Part shown: positions 47,276 through 59,850 of the stretch, one piece after another | How the letters are laid out: every line of letters begins with the position of its first letter | Numbering within the stretch: position 1 is the stretch's first letter | DNA from: Prochilodus magdalenae | Taxonomy: Eukaryota; Chordata; Actinopteri; Characiformes; Prochilodontidae | DNA: 64,000 bases | Reading direction: 5' to 3' | Assembly: GCA_024036415.1 (NCBI GenBank) | Contig: JAMWET010003554.1 | Span: forward strand, 168,501 to 232,500 | The notes under the pieces: model-generated | The model's input: the letters and a program-made list of their open reading frames with translations, nothing else | The model's database searches: none | Told to the model about the DNA's origin: nothing | Made by a program: the position numbers and the translations under genes

Positions 47276-49488
47276 GATGTTATTTTTTGCAACAGCTTGA
47301 AACAACAGTGTGTGTATTAGCAAGAACCTGGTGATCTTAACCTCCCTGTGTCATGATACAGTGGTAATGATTCAATGTGATGCGATTTCTTAAGTCTAAT
47401 TTTAGAAAAACTGTGTGTATAGGTTTCCTAATGCTAAGTGTTGCACCATGAAGCTGCTTGTTTACGTTGTAGTGGAAGGCTAATGGCTGCAGAACTTGTT
47501 TAGCAGTCAGGCATGACACTAACTGAACCAGTGTCTGCCACCAATCTTTACATATAACTGTTAATAAACAATCGATTCTGTGAATTTGAGAATCAATACA
47601 GCATCATAATATCACAGTTAAAATAATGTATAACAGTACATAATACCAACCTACACCCCTAAAATATGCCTTTGGCATATTATTGTTCATATAGGAGTCG
47701 TATGGACTGGGAAGTGAGTATAAGTTTGGAACAGTGTTTATATACCGCATCGAACGGTTTCTTTAATAAACCAGAGGTGCCACAAAATTAGATTTTCCTC
47801 ACTAGGGGCCCCATAAAATGACTGCAAGTCATGCAGAAAGCAGTAAGCAGTCCCCACACAGGCAGAAATACAGTCCTGCGTGTGTGTGTAGGCGTACGTG
47901 CGTGTCTGCGTGTGTTTACTCTATTTGTATGACTATACGAGCTGGGCAAATTAGGGCCAGCAGACAGTTCAAACCATGTGGTTTCCTTATTTTTTCATGG
48001 TTAAGATCAAAATAGAGAACCGGAAAGCACCTCCTTCTGCAGACGTCAGCTCGGCTTACGCACACGCACCTTTCTGTCTGCTACTTTCTGTTAATTGGCT
48101 GCCACTTCTACTAGCTGATGTGCGAATACCTAAGAGACGGGTTATAGTGGTAAAAAGGTAAAAGCCAATGAGAATGAAACAGTGTACGTTTTCCATAGAG
48201 GCTCTACAGCAGGCAAGTCAGTGCCTGTGTAGCTGCATGCTTCTTAACACGCTCCGGTTAGAAGCATCTGCTAAGTTGATAAATGTTGGTGTGGATAGTG
48301 TTGGGCCAAAGTCCGAGACCACCTTTCCAGCCCGAACAGCCATTAAGTTAAGTTATTACATTTTCAGCATCTGTAACAAAACAGGAAGCAGAGTTGGCAT
48401 AAGCTTCCATTCTTTTCTGGTGACTAGTTTTCAGTTGTTCAGACAAATCTACAGGGATCTTATTCCACACCTCCAAACTTCAGTCTTAAGAAGTTGAATT
48501 TTCTGCTCCTTGTGATTCAAATGATCCCACACTGTAAGAAGTGCAGCCAAAAAAAATTAGTCTAATTATTTAGAAGCAATTAAATATGTTTTAATCAGCT
48601 AAAAAATAAAGAATGGTTAATAAAGTCCTTTGTTCATTTTAAGTTATCCTAATTCATTTGCTTGTAATAAATAAAAAAAAATTAGGCTTGGTCACTTCTC
48701 TCTGTGTAAGCTTTTTAGGATGTTGAGGTCTGGACAGTCCATTGTTCTGAGAACACCAGCAGCTTCTTTGATATGCAAATGTTCTTCTGTTTTATCTATT
48801 TCTATTTCTGTCTCAGTAACAGCTTCTTGACTGAGGCCGTGATGAAATATGGATTGAGTACTGCAATATTGCGCTTTAATTAATAGCTTGCATGTAAAGA
48901 TGGACGACACTGATTCATTTAGTGTTGTGTTTAATTCCCGGACTGCTGGAGAGCAGTGTTGTTATGCCTTTAGCCATTAAAATCTGACAACCTAATTCAA
49001 GGCTGCACTGCTAACGTCAGCGTTAGCAAACCTGTACCTGTGGAGGTGTGTTTAATATCGTGACAGTTTTCCTAAAATTAGATTAAACATGTAACCCCTG
49101 TATCATGCTGCGTATCATATCACCAGGTTTATGCCGATACACAGACCTGTTTTTGACAGCCATAGTGTTGAGTGGTCTTCTCCCAGTGGAAGAATGGGCA
49201 GAAGCACCTGTGGATGTCTCCTTTATCTAAGAGGAAAGCTTTAAGTGCTGTTTATCTGAAGGGGACAGTTTTGGTGGTCTGCCAAGTCTTGCATGTTAGG
49301 AGTCTCATTGTCTCTGTAGCTTTTAAGCTGCTTTTAAACTCTATTTATGGAAACTGATCTTCTCCTCTGGTTTTATAGTTGATTGTTACATTCTTATGTA
49401 AGTGTATGATCTTATATCTGATCTGGTCCTGAAGCACGCATACCTTACACTTATACTATTAGTATAATTAATGACCAACACTGAATGT

Positions 49489-50381
49489 GGTGACACTTGT
49501 TACTAATTGTAATTGTTACTAACTAACATGAAGTAATGCATTAACACTGCTTAACTAATGTTAAATAAACACGTTACATGTAGTTGCTACATGCTTACTT
49601 AACATTAGTTAAGCTTTGTAACCATTGTTAATGAATGACTTCATGTTAACTTATGTAGTCATTTAGATTAGGTAGTAACACTGTAAAGTCTATGACGTTT
49701 GTTGAAACTAATGTTACCTAATGTTAAGTAACCTAATGTTACCCAATGTTAAGTAACCTAATGTTACCCAATGTTAAGTAACCTCATGTTACCCAATGTT
49801 AAGTAACCTCATGTTACCCAATGTTAAGTAACCTAATGTTACCTAATGTTAAGTAACCTGTTACCCAATGTTAAGTAACCTAATGTTACCTAATGTTAAG
49901 TAACCTAATGTTACCTAAAGTTAAGTAACCTAATGTTACCTAATGTTAAGTAACCCAATGTTAAGTAACTTAAATGTTACCTAATGTTAAGTAACCTAAT
50001 GTTACCCAATGTTAAGTAACCTAATGTTACCTAATGTTAAGTAACCTAATGTTACCTAATGTTAAGTAACCTAATGTTACCCAATGTTAAGTAACCTCAT
50101 GTTACCTAATGTTAAGTAACCTAATGTTACCCAATGTTAAGTAACCTAATGTTACCCAATGTTAAGTAACCTCATGTTACCTAATGTTAAGTAACCTAAT
50201 GTTACCCAATGTTAAGTAACCTAATGTTACCCAATGTTAAGTAACCTAATGTTACCCAATGTTAACAGTTGTTACATGTTCACTTAACATTACTTAAGCA
50301 CTGTTGTTAATGTATTACTTCTTGTTAACTAGCACTTGCATTACTGTGTGTTAGCTAGTCATCACAGTGTAAAGTGTTACC
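49489..50381 (+). mobile_element. MITE with GGTRACACTT inverted ends, swollen by a minisatellite
   Basis: The left end reads GGTGACACTTGTTACTAATT and the right end AAAGTGTTACC, the inverted match. The interior is built from TTAACATTAGTTAA- and TGTTAACT-type words, as in a very common fish MITE with GGTAACACTTT termini. The middle is expanded by about 22 copies of a 25-bp unit (49709-50265). It lies in st8sia4 intron 1. Confidence 0.7.
49709..50265 (+). repeat. 25-bp minisatellite inside the MITE
   Basis: About 22 tandem copies of TAATGTTACCCAATGTTAAG plus TAACC, with a CCC/CCT alternation at one position and a few shortened units (around 49860 and 49955). Each unit is itself built of diverged TAATGTTA words of the MITE, so it was amplified from the MITE sequence. 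Confidence 0.9.
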
Positions 50382-52152
50382 AACACATATCTGTAGTGCT
50401 TTTATTCCAAGTTTTTGAATATTGAAATGATATAAGCTATGTCTTTCAGTGTAACCCCACATAAGCTAAAACAATAAAACTGGGGATTTTGAATGGAGAT
50501 CAATAAAATCCTGAAAGTTAGAGAGTCTTTATCCTCCGTCTTTAGGAATTGACTACTAAAGGCTTTGTTGTGTGAGGCTGCAGTTTTAGCGTGGGGACAA
50601 TAGGCAATTTCCTGTGGTGTGCATGCGAGGAAAAGCTTAACTACAGTTCCTGAGCCATTTAACAGCTACTTACTGCTCCGAAACAGAAGTCGTTAGCACT
50701 CTCTGGACTCTGCACGGCTTTAATAACAACTGAACACACGTAGCTCTAGTACAGTAAATGTTCAGTACGTGTACATCTCAGAACCGAGCAGTGAAAGAGA
50801 GAAACAGCTGAAAAGTGTTCTCTGTTTGTGTTAGAAGTGAGCCGAAACAGGATGTGGGTTCAGAGTTGCCCTCAACATCTATTGCATTGATTTGCAAGGA
50901 AAGCAACAGGTGTGAGGCTATTGTTGTTCTAGGAACTGACGCGAATGTTTTTGGCTGCCCCCCAGTGTGTTGTCTTTTAACGTGTTGCATCCGAACCTGA
51001 CCATGCTCTTGTGACCGAATGCAGTCACAGCACTCACAGCACTGTTCCAACATCTAGTGGAAAGCTTTCCCAGACGAATATAGGAAACAGGAACAAACAC
51101 CCTGTTAATAATAGGTACATGGTCATTGTATCCAACACTTTTCATGATGCCAAAACATAAACATTTATTGTATACAGGGAGTACGATGGCATCAACATGC
51201 ACCTGGACACTGCTCATCCAGAGTTCTATAAACTGAGTGCATTATTCCTAACTCCTGTATGTTTAGTTTAAAAACGCAAAGCAGCTGATTTATACTGGAG
51301 GGCTCAGTTTTTTCCTTCTATGAAGGTGGTATAAATCATGATGCTGTATTGATCTTTTGTGAATGTGTAAAGTCCCATTTATCATTTATCAAATTCCTGA
51401 AAGCGGTCCATAGCACTAAAAGCATAAAACCCCTTTAATATCTCATCAAAGATTGGTTTGAAATATCTGCCAAATAGATGCTATACTTTCTTTAGGGCAT
51501 TACTGTTATGATCAAGGTGCCATTGTGAATCCATAGTTAACAGTCGTGATTTCAGAGGAAGTCTTGCATGCGAAGGTGTCTTCACATTTATGAACACTAC
51601 AACACTGTACAGTAGAAGAGCAGAGGGTCACATCCCATGCTAACCAGCGGTGTGATCTGAAACACAAGTGTTTGTGGAGCTCTCACGGCATGCTGGGAGA
51701 GAAGTTCCTGTTACAGCCTACTTTAACCAAAACAATCCTGGTTCCTAAACTGGTTCCTCTCAGGCTTCTTAGAACCTCGGTTTGCACTTATATTTATTGG
51801 AACTAGGGAACTTTAAATGGCACAGTAAAACATCAACGACCTGAAAACAGCAGTAACGAGTTGGCGGAGTGGAAAGGTTACCTGTGAGCCCTGTGTGAGC
51901 TGTTTGTGCTGGTGTTTTATCCAGAAAGCAAGCATGGATCCACTACTGGTGATAAGACAATGTAGAGGAGCATCTTTAGCAGCCATGGTTGCCTTCTCTG
52001 TCCTCAACAACAGACACGCCCACAGCTGGAATGAACTTTTTGGGTTCCGGACCCATTCATTTGTGGTGGAAGTGCTCCAAACGGTTCACACTTAGGTGCG
52101 TGAACTGGAATGAACCTATTACACTTGGGAAGCCATGCGCAATTCTAACAAA

Positions 52153-52601
52153 AAATGGCACCTGGTCATCTTCACAAGTCCTGCTTTTGTCTTGGTGGGC
52201 ACGCATCCGTGTGTGGAGGCATCATGGTCATCGCCAAGATGAACGGTTTGTTGTCATGCGTCACATGTTCAGAAGGCCTGGTGTAACAACAACTCCATCC
52301 ATATTCGAAAATCTGCAGGAACTGTGTCAGAATATACAAGCTGCATGGGATGGATTATTACAGGACACCATTAAGAACCTCTACACCTCCATGCCGAGAC
52401 ATCTGGCATGTTGCATTAGTAAACATGGCGGCCTGACACCATACTGAGAGACACTACTTCTGTATGTGTAGCTCAGTAAATATTGTACATATGAGTCTAA
52501 ATTTCATTCATTCGTTGTTCCTGGTAAACTTTATCTTCCGTCCCAGTAGCACTGCAATCCCACAATTCCTTCTGGGTGCAGCTATTGTTTTAATGATGCC
52601 T
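52153..52601 (+). mobile_element. Tc1-like element, family i, copy 8 (in st8sia4 intron 1)
   Basis: It begins within the transposase region (GGTCATCTTCACAAGTCCTG, PAFVLVG in frame) and continues with WRHHGHRQDERFVVMRH, the shared junction (FRRPGV...FENLQELCQNIQAAWDG) and the C-terminal DTIKNLYTSMPRHLACCISK. The right terminus ends near 52601 (CCTTCTGGGTGCAGCTATTG). It lacks the left end and the second and third catalytic residues. It shows the deletion junction most clearly. Confidence 0.8.
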
Positions 52602-52734
52602 GTAAGTAGTAATGGGGAAAAATATACATATATAGAACAAACTACATGTAAAATATATTATAATTAAAAACAGAATTGAACAATTTGGTATGTAGCTTTT
52701 CTGGCTCAGTAAAAACAGAGCTGAATGTTGTTTC

Positions 52735-52773
52735 GCATTTGTTTCTTGAATTTCCCTCTGGGATCAATAAAGC

Positions 52774-52857
<84 letters not shown>

Positions 52858-52858
52858 G
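52735..52858 (+). mobile_element. LINE 3' end with ATCT tail
   Basis: TGAATTTCCCTCTGGGATCA followed by ATAAAGC and about 20 ATCT units is the usual 3' end of a fish LINE whose tail is a tetranucleotide repeat (52776-52858). The coding part is missing. Confidence 0.65.
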
Positions 52859-53381
52859 TTTCATACGTGCGTCTTGTTTGTTCACTGTCGATTTTCCTAG
52901 GAAAGACTGCTGGTTCAGATTTTGCCATAGGCATTCTTACTTCTGCTTGAGAACCCACACGCTGACGTGTTCTGTCTACTAGTGTGCATGCGTGCGTCAG
53001 CGCATGTGTGCATCAGGAATGGCTTTGTGGTGTAGGTCGTGGGTATCGGCATGCCCATCACTAATAATGATATTTTATGGAGTCAGTATTGCCACCAATG
53101 TGGTATCGGTGTGGGTGTCAACACTAATTGGTGTCTTGCGTTCTAAACTCTGTTCTCTGAACATCTCACCTGCTTCCCTCCCTTTAACAACCAGACAGAA
53201 GTTCAAAAGAGCAAGAGAGTGAGTTAGTGTGACCTTTACAGCTGATTTACTTCCTCAAAGCGTAGCGGCCTCACAGTCGCAGTCCTGTGCCTTTCTGTGG
53301 TATCCGGCAGGGAAAATTGAGAAAATTGTGGAAGATACTCCACCAGAATTCTAAGCTTCTTTTTTCCCCTATATTTTACAG

Positions 53382-53513
53382 TGAGGGTGAGCTGAGCACT
53401 TCCAGACTGATGGTCAATGGCAGCGAGAAAGCCCTTGGCAAGAACCTGCCTGCCTATTTGCAGTCTACAGAAGAAGGATGGAAGGTCAATGCTACACTCG
53501 TTGCCATGATAAG
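53382..53513 (+). CDS. st8sia4: st8sia4 coding exon 2 (stem region)
   Basis: The second coding exon has 132 bases and starts and ends in phase 2, so reading continues from exon 1 (the split codon gives Ser38). It is preceded by a pyrimidine-rich acceptor (TTTTTTCCCC...TTTTACAG) and followed by a strong donor (AAG|GTGAGTG). The translation (SEGELSTSRLMVNGSEKALG, then a segment ending EEGWKVNATLVAMIR) aligns with the ST8SIA4 stem. Conserved features are the EGELS start, the GWK-N motif and two sequons, N50-G-S and N74-A-T. In mammalian ST8SIA4 glycans at these positions are known, and N74 matters for activity and autopolysialylation. The middle (residues about 53-67) is divergent, as is usual for this stem. 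The next exon should begin with a basic residue plus the conserved NILRFLDAE-type sequence; nothing like it was seen in the remaining 10.5 kb. Confidence 0.92.
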
Positions 53514-53821
53514 GTGAGTGAGGCGAGAGCCGGGCTCTTTCTGAAAGCTGACATTAAGCATTATCTGTGTCACCGACTTCATGAGCTGATGGCACGGCCT
53601 CCCCGGAAAAATCAAGGTCACCTACCTCATTTAGTAGAGCACTGGCATTTTGAGCGCTAGACCTTTTGCCCTCGCTCCCAGACAGCTCCGAACATTTCCA
53701 GCATCAACTTGTTTGAGTGTGAGTCGATATTAGAGATGCCATGACACTACTTGGTCTTTAACCATACAGATACTGAAACCATAACGCCTGGCTGATACCA
53801 GTAAACGTTTGTATGTATAAG

Positions 53822-54240
53822 CAAGCCAGACAAAACATTAGTCACCTTGCCTGTTTAAGGAGGTAATAACTTCAGGCTCCTGCAGATGTCATAGCCCAGG
53901 GATGTTGGGCTGTAAAGGGGTGTGAGTGTCTCTTTCAAAGCAGATGTTAATGATTTTCTAAAAGGAGCGACTGCATTTGGGCATGCCAAAGGCCATTGTG
54001 AAGGAAGTAGCTGAATTTGCAAGTGTCTCAAGGCACATGGTCATACGGGTATATCAGCAGTGGCAAAAATCCCAGTGTGCAGGAAATTCTCCTCAAAATT
54101 GTGCCAGAGGAGGCATCCACCAAATCTCTTTGATGGAGGAGTGGCTGAACACTGATGTGGCCTACATTCAGAAACTTCCCGTCTTTGCTTAATGGATGGC
54201 AGCTGTTATTCGTGCTTGTGGAGTTATTACACACGCTCAT
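53822..54240 (+). mobile_element. Tc1-like remnant, family v, copy C (in st8sia4 intron 2)
   Basis: This copy has the clearest frame (53977-54192). MGMPKAIVKEVAEFASVSRH and MVIRVYQQWQKSQCAGNSPQ form the helix-turn-helix and linker. Joined directly to it is EEWLNTDVAYIQKLPVFA, the extreme C-terminus of a Tc1 transposase (family pattern TEINVVTLQKLVESMP). The whole catalytic domain between them is missing. A solo LTR lies about 40 bp downstream. Confidence 0.7.
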
Positions 54241-54277
54241 GTATTTATATATATCGGTCATACACAGTGCGTTATTG

Positions 54278-54814
54278 TGTTAGACAAAAGACTTCGAAAC
54301 CGACGTGTGCACCATGAACGGTTTATTCACAAACAGGCAAGCTCAGCAAGCACCAGTAAACAGCGATACAATAGGAGAAGCTAAATCGGAGTCAGAGACA
54401 GGCGGAGGTCAGAACCAGGTGGAACAAGCAGCGAGGGCAAGCAGGTTTACAGGAGAAGACCGAAGGGGAAAACCAAAGTGAGAAAGCAGAGATACAAACC
54501 GTAGAGTCAGAACACGAGCAAACCGGGTTAAGGCGAAAGAGTACTCGAGGAACGAAGGGAGTCGGAAGCCAGAATGAGACAACACGAGAAAGGACCGCTC
54601 AGGATTGCTAAACTAAGTTTGGCAAAGCGTCGCAGGGAACCATGTGAACCCCAGCCTTAAATACAGGCAGTAATTAGACACAGCTGGAGTTAAAACTCGG
54701 GCGATCAAGAGCGAATCACAGAGTCCGAACGGGGGCGCATAGACATGACGTCATTGAGCGTGGCCCTCTGGGAAGTGGAGTCCCGAAGAGCAGAGAAGCC
54801 GGGGAGACGCGACA
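54278..54814 (-). mobile_element. Solo LTR, gypsy-like, 537 bp, minus strand (in st8sia4 intron 2)
   Basis: Borders on the + strand are TGTTAGAC and GACGCGACA, flanked by a perfect TATTG duplication at 54273-54277 and 54815-54819. It is close kin to 24414-24951 (TTTATTCACAAACAGGCAAG, GCTCAGGATTGCTAAACTAA, GCCCTCTGGGAAGTGGAGTC). There is no internal retroelement sequence. Confidence 0.87.
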
Positions 54815-56319
54815 TATTGTCATCTTTTAGGGTACAGCAACCTTAATGGTTGAAAAACTCCAAACCGGGGTTGTGGTCCAGCTACAACACTGAAATCCCC
54901 TATGATGCAGGCTATATACAGGACTCCCTGTCCTATCTCCACATGGCAAGTGGATAATATAATTAACTGAAACTAGTCTGGCCGTGGCGTTCAGGACGCT
55001 CGGTAGGAATAACACGGTGTCTAACAGTGTATTTTTGCGCTTGGCATGCTGCTGGTGTGAAGGGCTACATTAACATAGGAGCATATTGCACCTGACACGG
55101 TCACTGCTTCTGGTGTGAAATGGGCTTAAATTAAAGATTATATGCTCTGTGTGTAAGATTTCACCGTGATTTAAACCAGGCAAAAGGTCTGATTTGTAAT
55201 TAAGACATACCATATCAGTTTTACAGCACATTGTCTCATAATAACAAGAAACTTTCTTTTAATTCCAGGACTTTTTAATAATTACGCCATAACGACCTCT
55301 ATTAACAACATACTGAGGGGTTTATTCTCATGTGCTGCTTGGCAGCAATGCGCCTCCGTAGTTACAGAATCGGATTAAAATGGATATAAAATTCATTTTG
55401 ATATCCTACAGGGTATTTTCAGCTAGTGTCAACCCAATACCGATCCTCTCGATGGAGTCCGGTAATAGATTAAACAGGCTGTTTTGAGTGGCAGTTGGGA
55501 AGAGAATAATTGGATTAGTTGATACGTCCCACGCGTAAATCCAGGGTGCTTTTTATGTGTGTTTGATCTGTGCTGACTGAAAGGCAGAACGTGTTCTAGG
55601 TGTGTGCTGCATGTCTTCTTTGTGCTAAGAATAGTGCAGACTGCTGGGCCCTGTTTGCCCACAGAGGGAATAGTTAAACCAGGACTGCTGAGACACACGG
55701 CACAGAATGGGCTTAAAGTTTCCCCAGAAGCGCCATCATCATCTCAGGCTAAGTGTGCACACGCTGCTCTTCTTTGTGCTGCTCTGCATAACTGTGAATG
55801 TGCAGCGGAGTGTAATGTAAAAAGGCCCACCCTTTATTCTTCCTTTTGAGGATATGACATAATGACACCTGTAATAAAACTTCATAGCCACGTCATATGC
55901 TATGTACTATGTCACAGATCATTCTTACAATGAACAACCTCCGTTCAGTTATTCAGTTTCAAAATGCACGCCTGGCTGAAACACTCCTTATACCTTCTGT
56001 GTGGGCGGAGCTAATGTACTATAGACTGAATAGGCGGTTATAGGTGTAAATGCCCTGGTGACATATCGAAAAACAATCAGTTCAGTTCAACTTACTTACT
56101 TTATATGAACCATATGGACTCAGGAGTGAGCAGTATGTTTTGCAGACCCAACATCCAGAAAGGATTGGACAGTTTATGAAATGGCCATGAAAAGCAGGGC
56201 TTAGTGAATAGATAGGGTTCAGTAAATTCAGTTTGACCTGTATTTAATTCAGAACAGTAAAAACAGATATTCCATGTGTCACTTTATGAACGTTGTTTTT
56301 ATTGTTTGTACACAAGCTT

Positions 56320-56642
56320 ATGAGACAAATATGGGCATATTGAAGGTGGTAGTAAGGCTCCTGCGTTGTACACGGTACACTAGACTATAAATACCCGAAT
56401 CTGCAGGTGTATGGAAGTGTACACTCATATGGGTCTACCAGTAGGGGCAAAAATCCCAGTAAACAGGAAATTCTCCAGGAAAGGCATCCACCAAATCTGC
56501 GCAATTCCTTGATGCAAGAGTGTCTGAACATTGACGTGGTCTACACCTAGAAACGTGTCCAGTCCATGCCAAATTGAATTACAGCGGTCATCTGTGCTCG
56601 AGGAGGTATTAAACGCTATTAGGTACGTTTTAGTCACAAGTG
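56320..56642 (+). mobile_element. Tc1-like remnant, family v, copy D (in st8sia4 intron 2)
   Basis: It carries GGGGCAAAAATCCCAGTAAA, GGCATCCACCAAATCTGCGC, TTGATGCAAGAGTGTCTGAA, then GTCCAGTCCATGCCAAATTG and the C-terminal CTATTAGGTACGTTTTAGTC. It is more decayed than copies A to C but keeps the same order of pieces and the same missing core. Confidence 0.6.
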
Positions 56643-56857
56643 CTCCATGAGGGGTTAAAGGCCACAGGAATTCAACTGTGGTGCTGACATCATGCACTGA
56701 GAAGGGGCAGATACCTAAAACCATTCCTGGCTATTTCCCTTTATGTCCAAGCATAATTGCATCCTCTTTTTTGCCTCAACATTTTTGGAATTTTGTTACA
56801 GGTATCAATTTCAGAATGAGCTCATGTTTCTGAAAAAATATAAAAATAAATAATAAT

Positions 56858-56860
56858 TAT

Positions 56861-56893
<33 letters not shown>

Positions 56894-56898
56894 TATAG
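56858..56898 (+). repeat. Poly-A followed by (AT)n
   Basis: About 17 A followed by about 10 AT units. It could be a retroelement tail, but no element body is recognisable to its left. Confidence 0.9.
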
Positions 56899-58249
56899 TC
56901 TTAAATATCTATTAAATATCTACAAGTAAAAATGACTTGGACTGTTTATTTAATTTTACCCACAGTAGATTTATAAATTACTGCTTTCTGTTTTTAGCAT
57001 TTCATTGGCCGAGTGTTTTTGGAACTGGGTTTGTACATCAAGCCTTTTCTATGTAATAAATTGGAACCTGTTTTCTATTAAATCTGCAGTTTAAGTTTGT
57101 GTATTTTCCACTCAGAAATGCAGCATTTCTCTGAATCGTAAAATAAGCCAATGAATTTAGTCCTTGTTCTCGTTCCCGAGGTTCAGGTTGGGGTTTGGTT
57201 TGGTGCAGCACAGCAGCATTTGGCTACCGTCACACACAAAGCTGCTCTTTAAGCTGCTTTGCAGAACTGCTGTATTGTTATTTTCAATTGCTGCATCATT
57301 TGGAAGCAGGCTGTGGGTCACTTCCTCCTTTCTTATTCTTTATTGTTTTCTTGAGCATCACTGTGGACCCTAAAAGAGGAACAGTGAAGGACAGAACAAA
57401 CACAAACACATTGTTTTTCGTTATCAGCTGTTTTCTTTTCCCCCTGACTTTTTACCTAGCCTCTGTCTGTAGCGTACAGGCGATTACAGTGGGCAGTAAT
57501 TATGATGCATTTCCCCGTCTTTAGCTCAAAGTGGCGGTGATAGGAACCAGACGGCTCAAGTGCTTAATGCCTCTAAAAGCTCCCTCGCATTAATTAGATA
57601 TGAAAATGCTGCCTGAGAATCTTTAGGCCTGAGCGTATTGTAAGTAATACATTCATGGTGGGGGGCTGTAAGGCAAAATGTGAAAATGGTTCTGTCCTTG
57701 ATAACACAATATTAATATTGAATCAGCTATACATTCTCTATACGCTTAATAGAATCTTCATGCGTCTATGTGAGATCTGTTCGCTGACGGTCGAGGAGCT
57801 AATTACCCGTTTTCATGATGACGTCACTTCACTGGTTATTTTAGGTCTTTTAAGGTTATTTTAACTTTCCAAAATTCAAACATCCCCTAGAGCCACGTCA
57901 GAATGTTTTATTAATATGGTTTTATTTAATAATAAAAATAGATGCATGTTGTCGGGAGGTATTTAGCTGATTTTGTGGTGATTCTGAAGACGTTTCTGAG
58001 AAAATGAGACATTTCGTTACAAACTCGCAGTGCAAAGACGTAATTAATGTAACTATAATTAACCAGGAATAAAGCGTAAATCATGAAATATGGTGTAATA
58101 TTATTTATTACAAATATTACGTAAAATAAATGGAAACGAATGAAAATGGACTATAAATAAATAATAATTCTTTATTCTTCTGTTCTGTTCCTGTTCGGAT
58201 AAAATCTTAATTAGGTCTTAGTCCTGTCTCAGTATTGTCACACCAACCC

Positions 58250-59850
58250 TCAGTTTTGACTCAGCGTGTCCAGGTCTCAGCCTTGACTCTGGCCTAACGC
58301 GTCCAGGTCTCAGTTTAGACTCTGACTCAACGTGTCCAGGGTTTAGTCTTGACTCTGACCCAATGTGTCCAGGTCTCAGTCTTGACTCTGACCCAACGTG
58401 TCCAGGTCTCAGTCTTGACTCTGACCCAACGTGTCCAGGTCTCAGTCTTGACTCTGACCCAATGTGTCCAGGTCTCAGTCTTGACTCTGACCCAATGTGT
58501 CCAGGTCTCAGTCTTGACTCTGACCCAATGTGTCCAGGTCTCAGTCTTGACTCTGACCCAACGTGTCCAGGTCTCAGTCTTGACTCTGACCCAACGTGTC
58601 CAGGTCTCAGTCTTGACTCTGACCCAACGTGTCCAGGTCTCAGTCTTGACTCTGACCCAACGTGTCCAGGTCTCAGTTTAGACTCTGACCCAATGTGTCC
58701 AGGGTTTAGTCTTGACTCTGACCCAACGTGTCCAGGTCTCAGTCTTGACTCTGACCCAACGTGTCCAGGTCTCAGTCTTGACTCTGACCCAACGTGTCCA
58801 GGTCTCAGTCTTGACTCTGACCCAACGTGTCCAGGTCTCAGTCTTGACTCTGACCCAACGTGTCCAGGTCTCAGTTTAGACTCTGACCCAATGTGTCCAG
58901 GTTTTAGTATTGACTCTGGCCCAACGTGTCCAGGTCTCAGTTTAGACTCTGACCCAACGTGTCCAGGTCTCAGTTTAGACTCTGACCCAACGTGTCCAGG
59001 TCTCAGTTTAGACTCTGACCCAATGTGTCCAGGTCTCAGTTTAGACTCTGATCAAACGTGTCCAGGTCTCAGTTTAGACTCTGACCCAACGTGTCCAGGT
59101 CTCAGTTTAGACTCTGACCCAATGTGTCCAGGTCTCAGTTTAGACTCTGATCAAACGTGTCCAGGTCTCAGTCTTGACTCTGACCCAACGTGTCCAGGTC
59201 TCAGTCTTGACTCTGACCCAACGTGTCCAGGTCTCAGTCTTGACTCTGACCCAACGTGTCCAGGGTTTAGTCTTGACTCTGACCCAATGTGTCCAGGGTT
59301 TAGTCTTGACTCTGACCCAACGTGTCCAGGTCTCAGTCTTGACTCTGACCCAACGTGTCCAGGTCTCAGTCTTGACTCTGACCCAACGTGTCCAGGTCTC
59401 AGTTTTGACTCTGACCCAGTGTGTCCAGGTCTCAGTCTTGACTCTGGCCCAACGTGTCCAGGTCTCAGTTTAGACTCTGACCCAATGTGTCCAGGTCTCA
59501 GTTTAGACTCTGACCCAATGTGTCCAGGTCTCAGTCTTGACTCTGACCCAACGTGTCCAGGTTTTAGTATTGACTCTGGCCCAACGTGTCCAGGTCTCAG
59601 TTTAGACTCTGACCCAATGTGTCCAGGTCTCAGTTTAGACTCTGACCCAATGTGTCCAGGTCTCAGTCTTGACTCTGACCCAACGTGTCCAGGTTTTAGT
59701 CTTGACTCTGACCCAATGTGTCCAGATCTCAGTTTAGACTCTGACCAAACGTGTCCAGGTCTCAGTTTTGACTCTGACTCAGTGTGTCTAAGTCTCAGTT
59801 TTGACTCTGACCCAATGTATACAGATCTAAGTCTTGATTCAGTCTTGATT
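58250..59850 (+). repeat. 33-bp minisatellite, about 48 units
   Basis: Tandem units of CTGACCCAACGTGTCCAGGT plus CTCAGTCTTGACT (33 bp), with variants at ACG/ATG, CTTGAC/TTAGAC and GGTCTC/GGGTTT. Since 33 is divisible by three, several frames stay open: one plus-strand frame spans 498 codons (58363-59859) with an 11-residue period, and others span about 100 codons. I see no splice, start or conservation signal that would make it a gene. Degenerate units continue to about 60080 and reappear right of the LINE (61465-61500). Confidence 0.93.

Larger units (their letters stand above)
45176..53381 (+). other. st8sia4: st8sia4 intron 1
   Basis: An intron of about 8.2 kb between coding exons 1 and 2, with GT-AG borders in phase 2. 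It holds a Tc1-like fragment (46728-47275, minus), a MITE carrying a 25-bp minisatellite (49489-50381), a second Tc1-like fragment (52153-52601, plus) and the 3' end of a LINE with an ATCT tail (52735-52858). The stretches 45176-46727, 47276-49488, 50382-52152 and 52859-53381 show no further recognisable feature apart from a GT-rich patch near 47878-47912. Confidence 0.9.
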
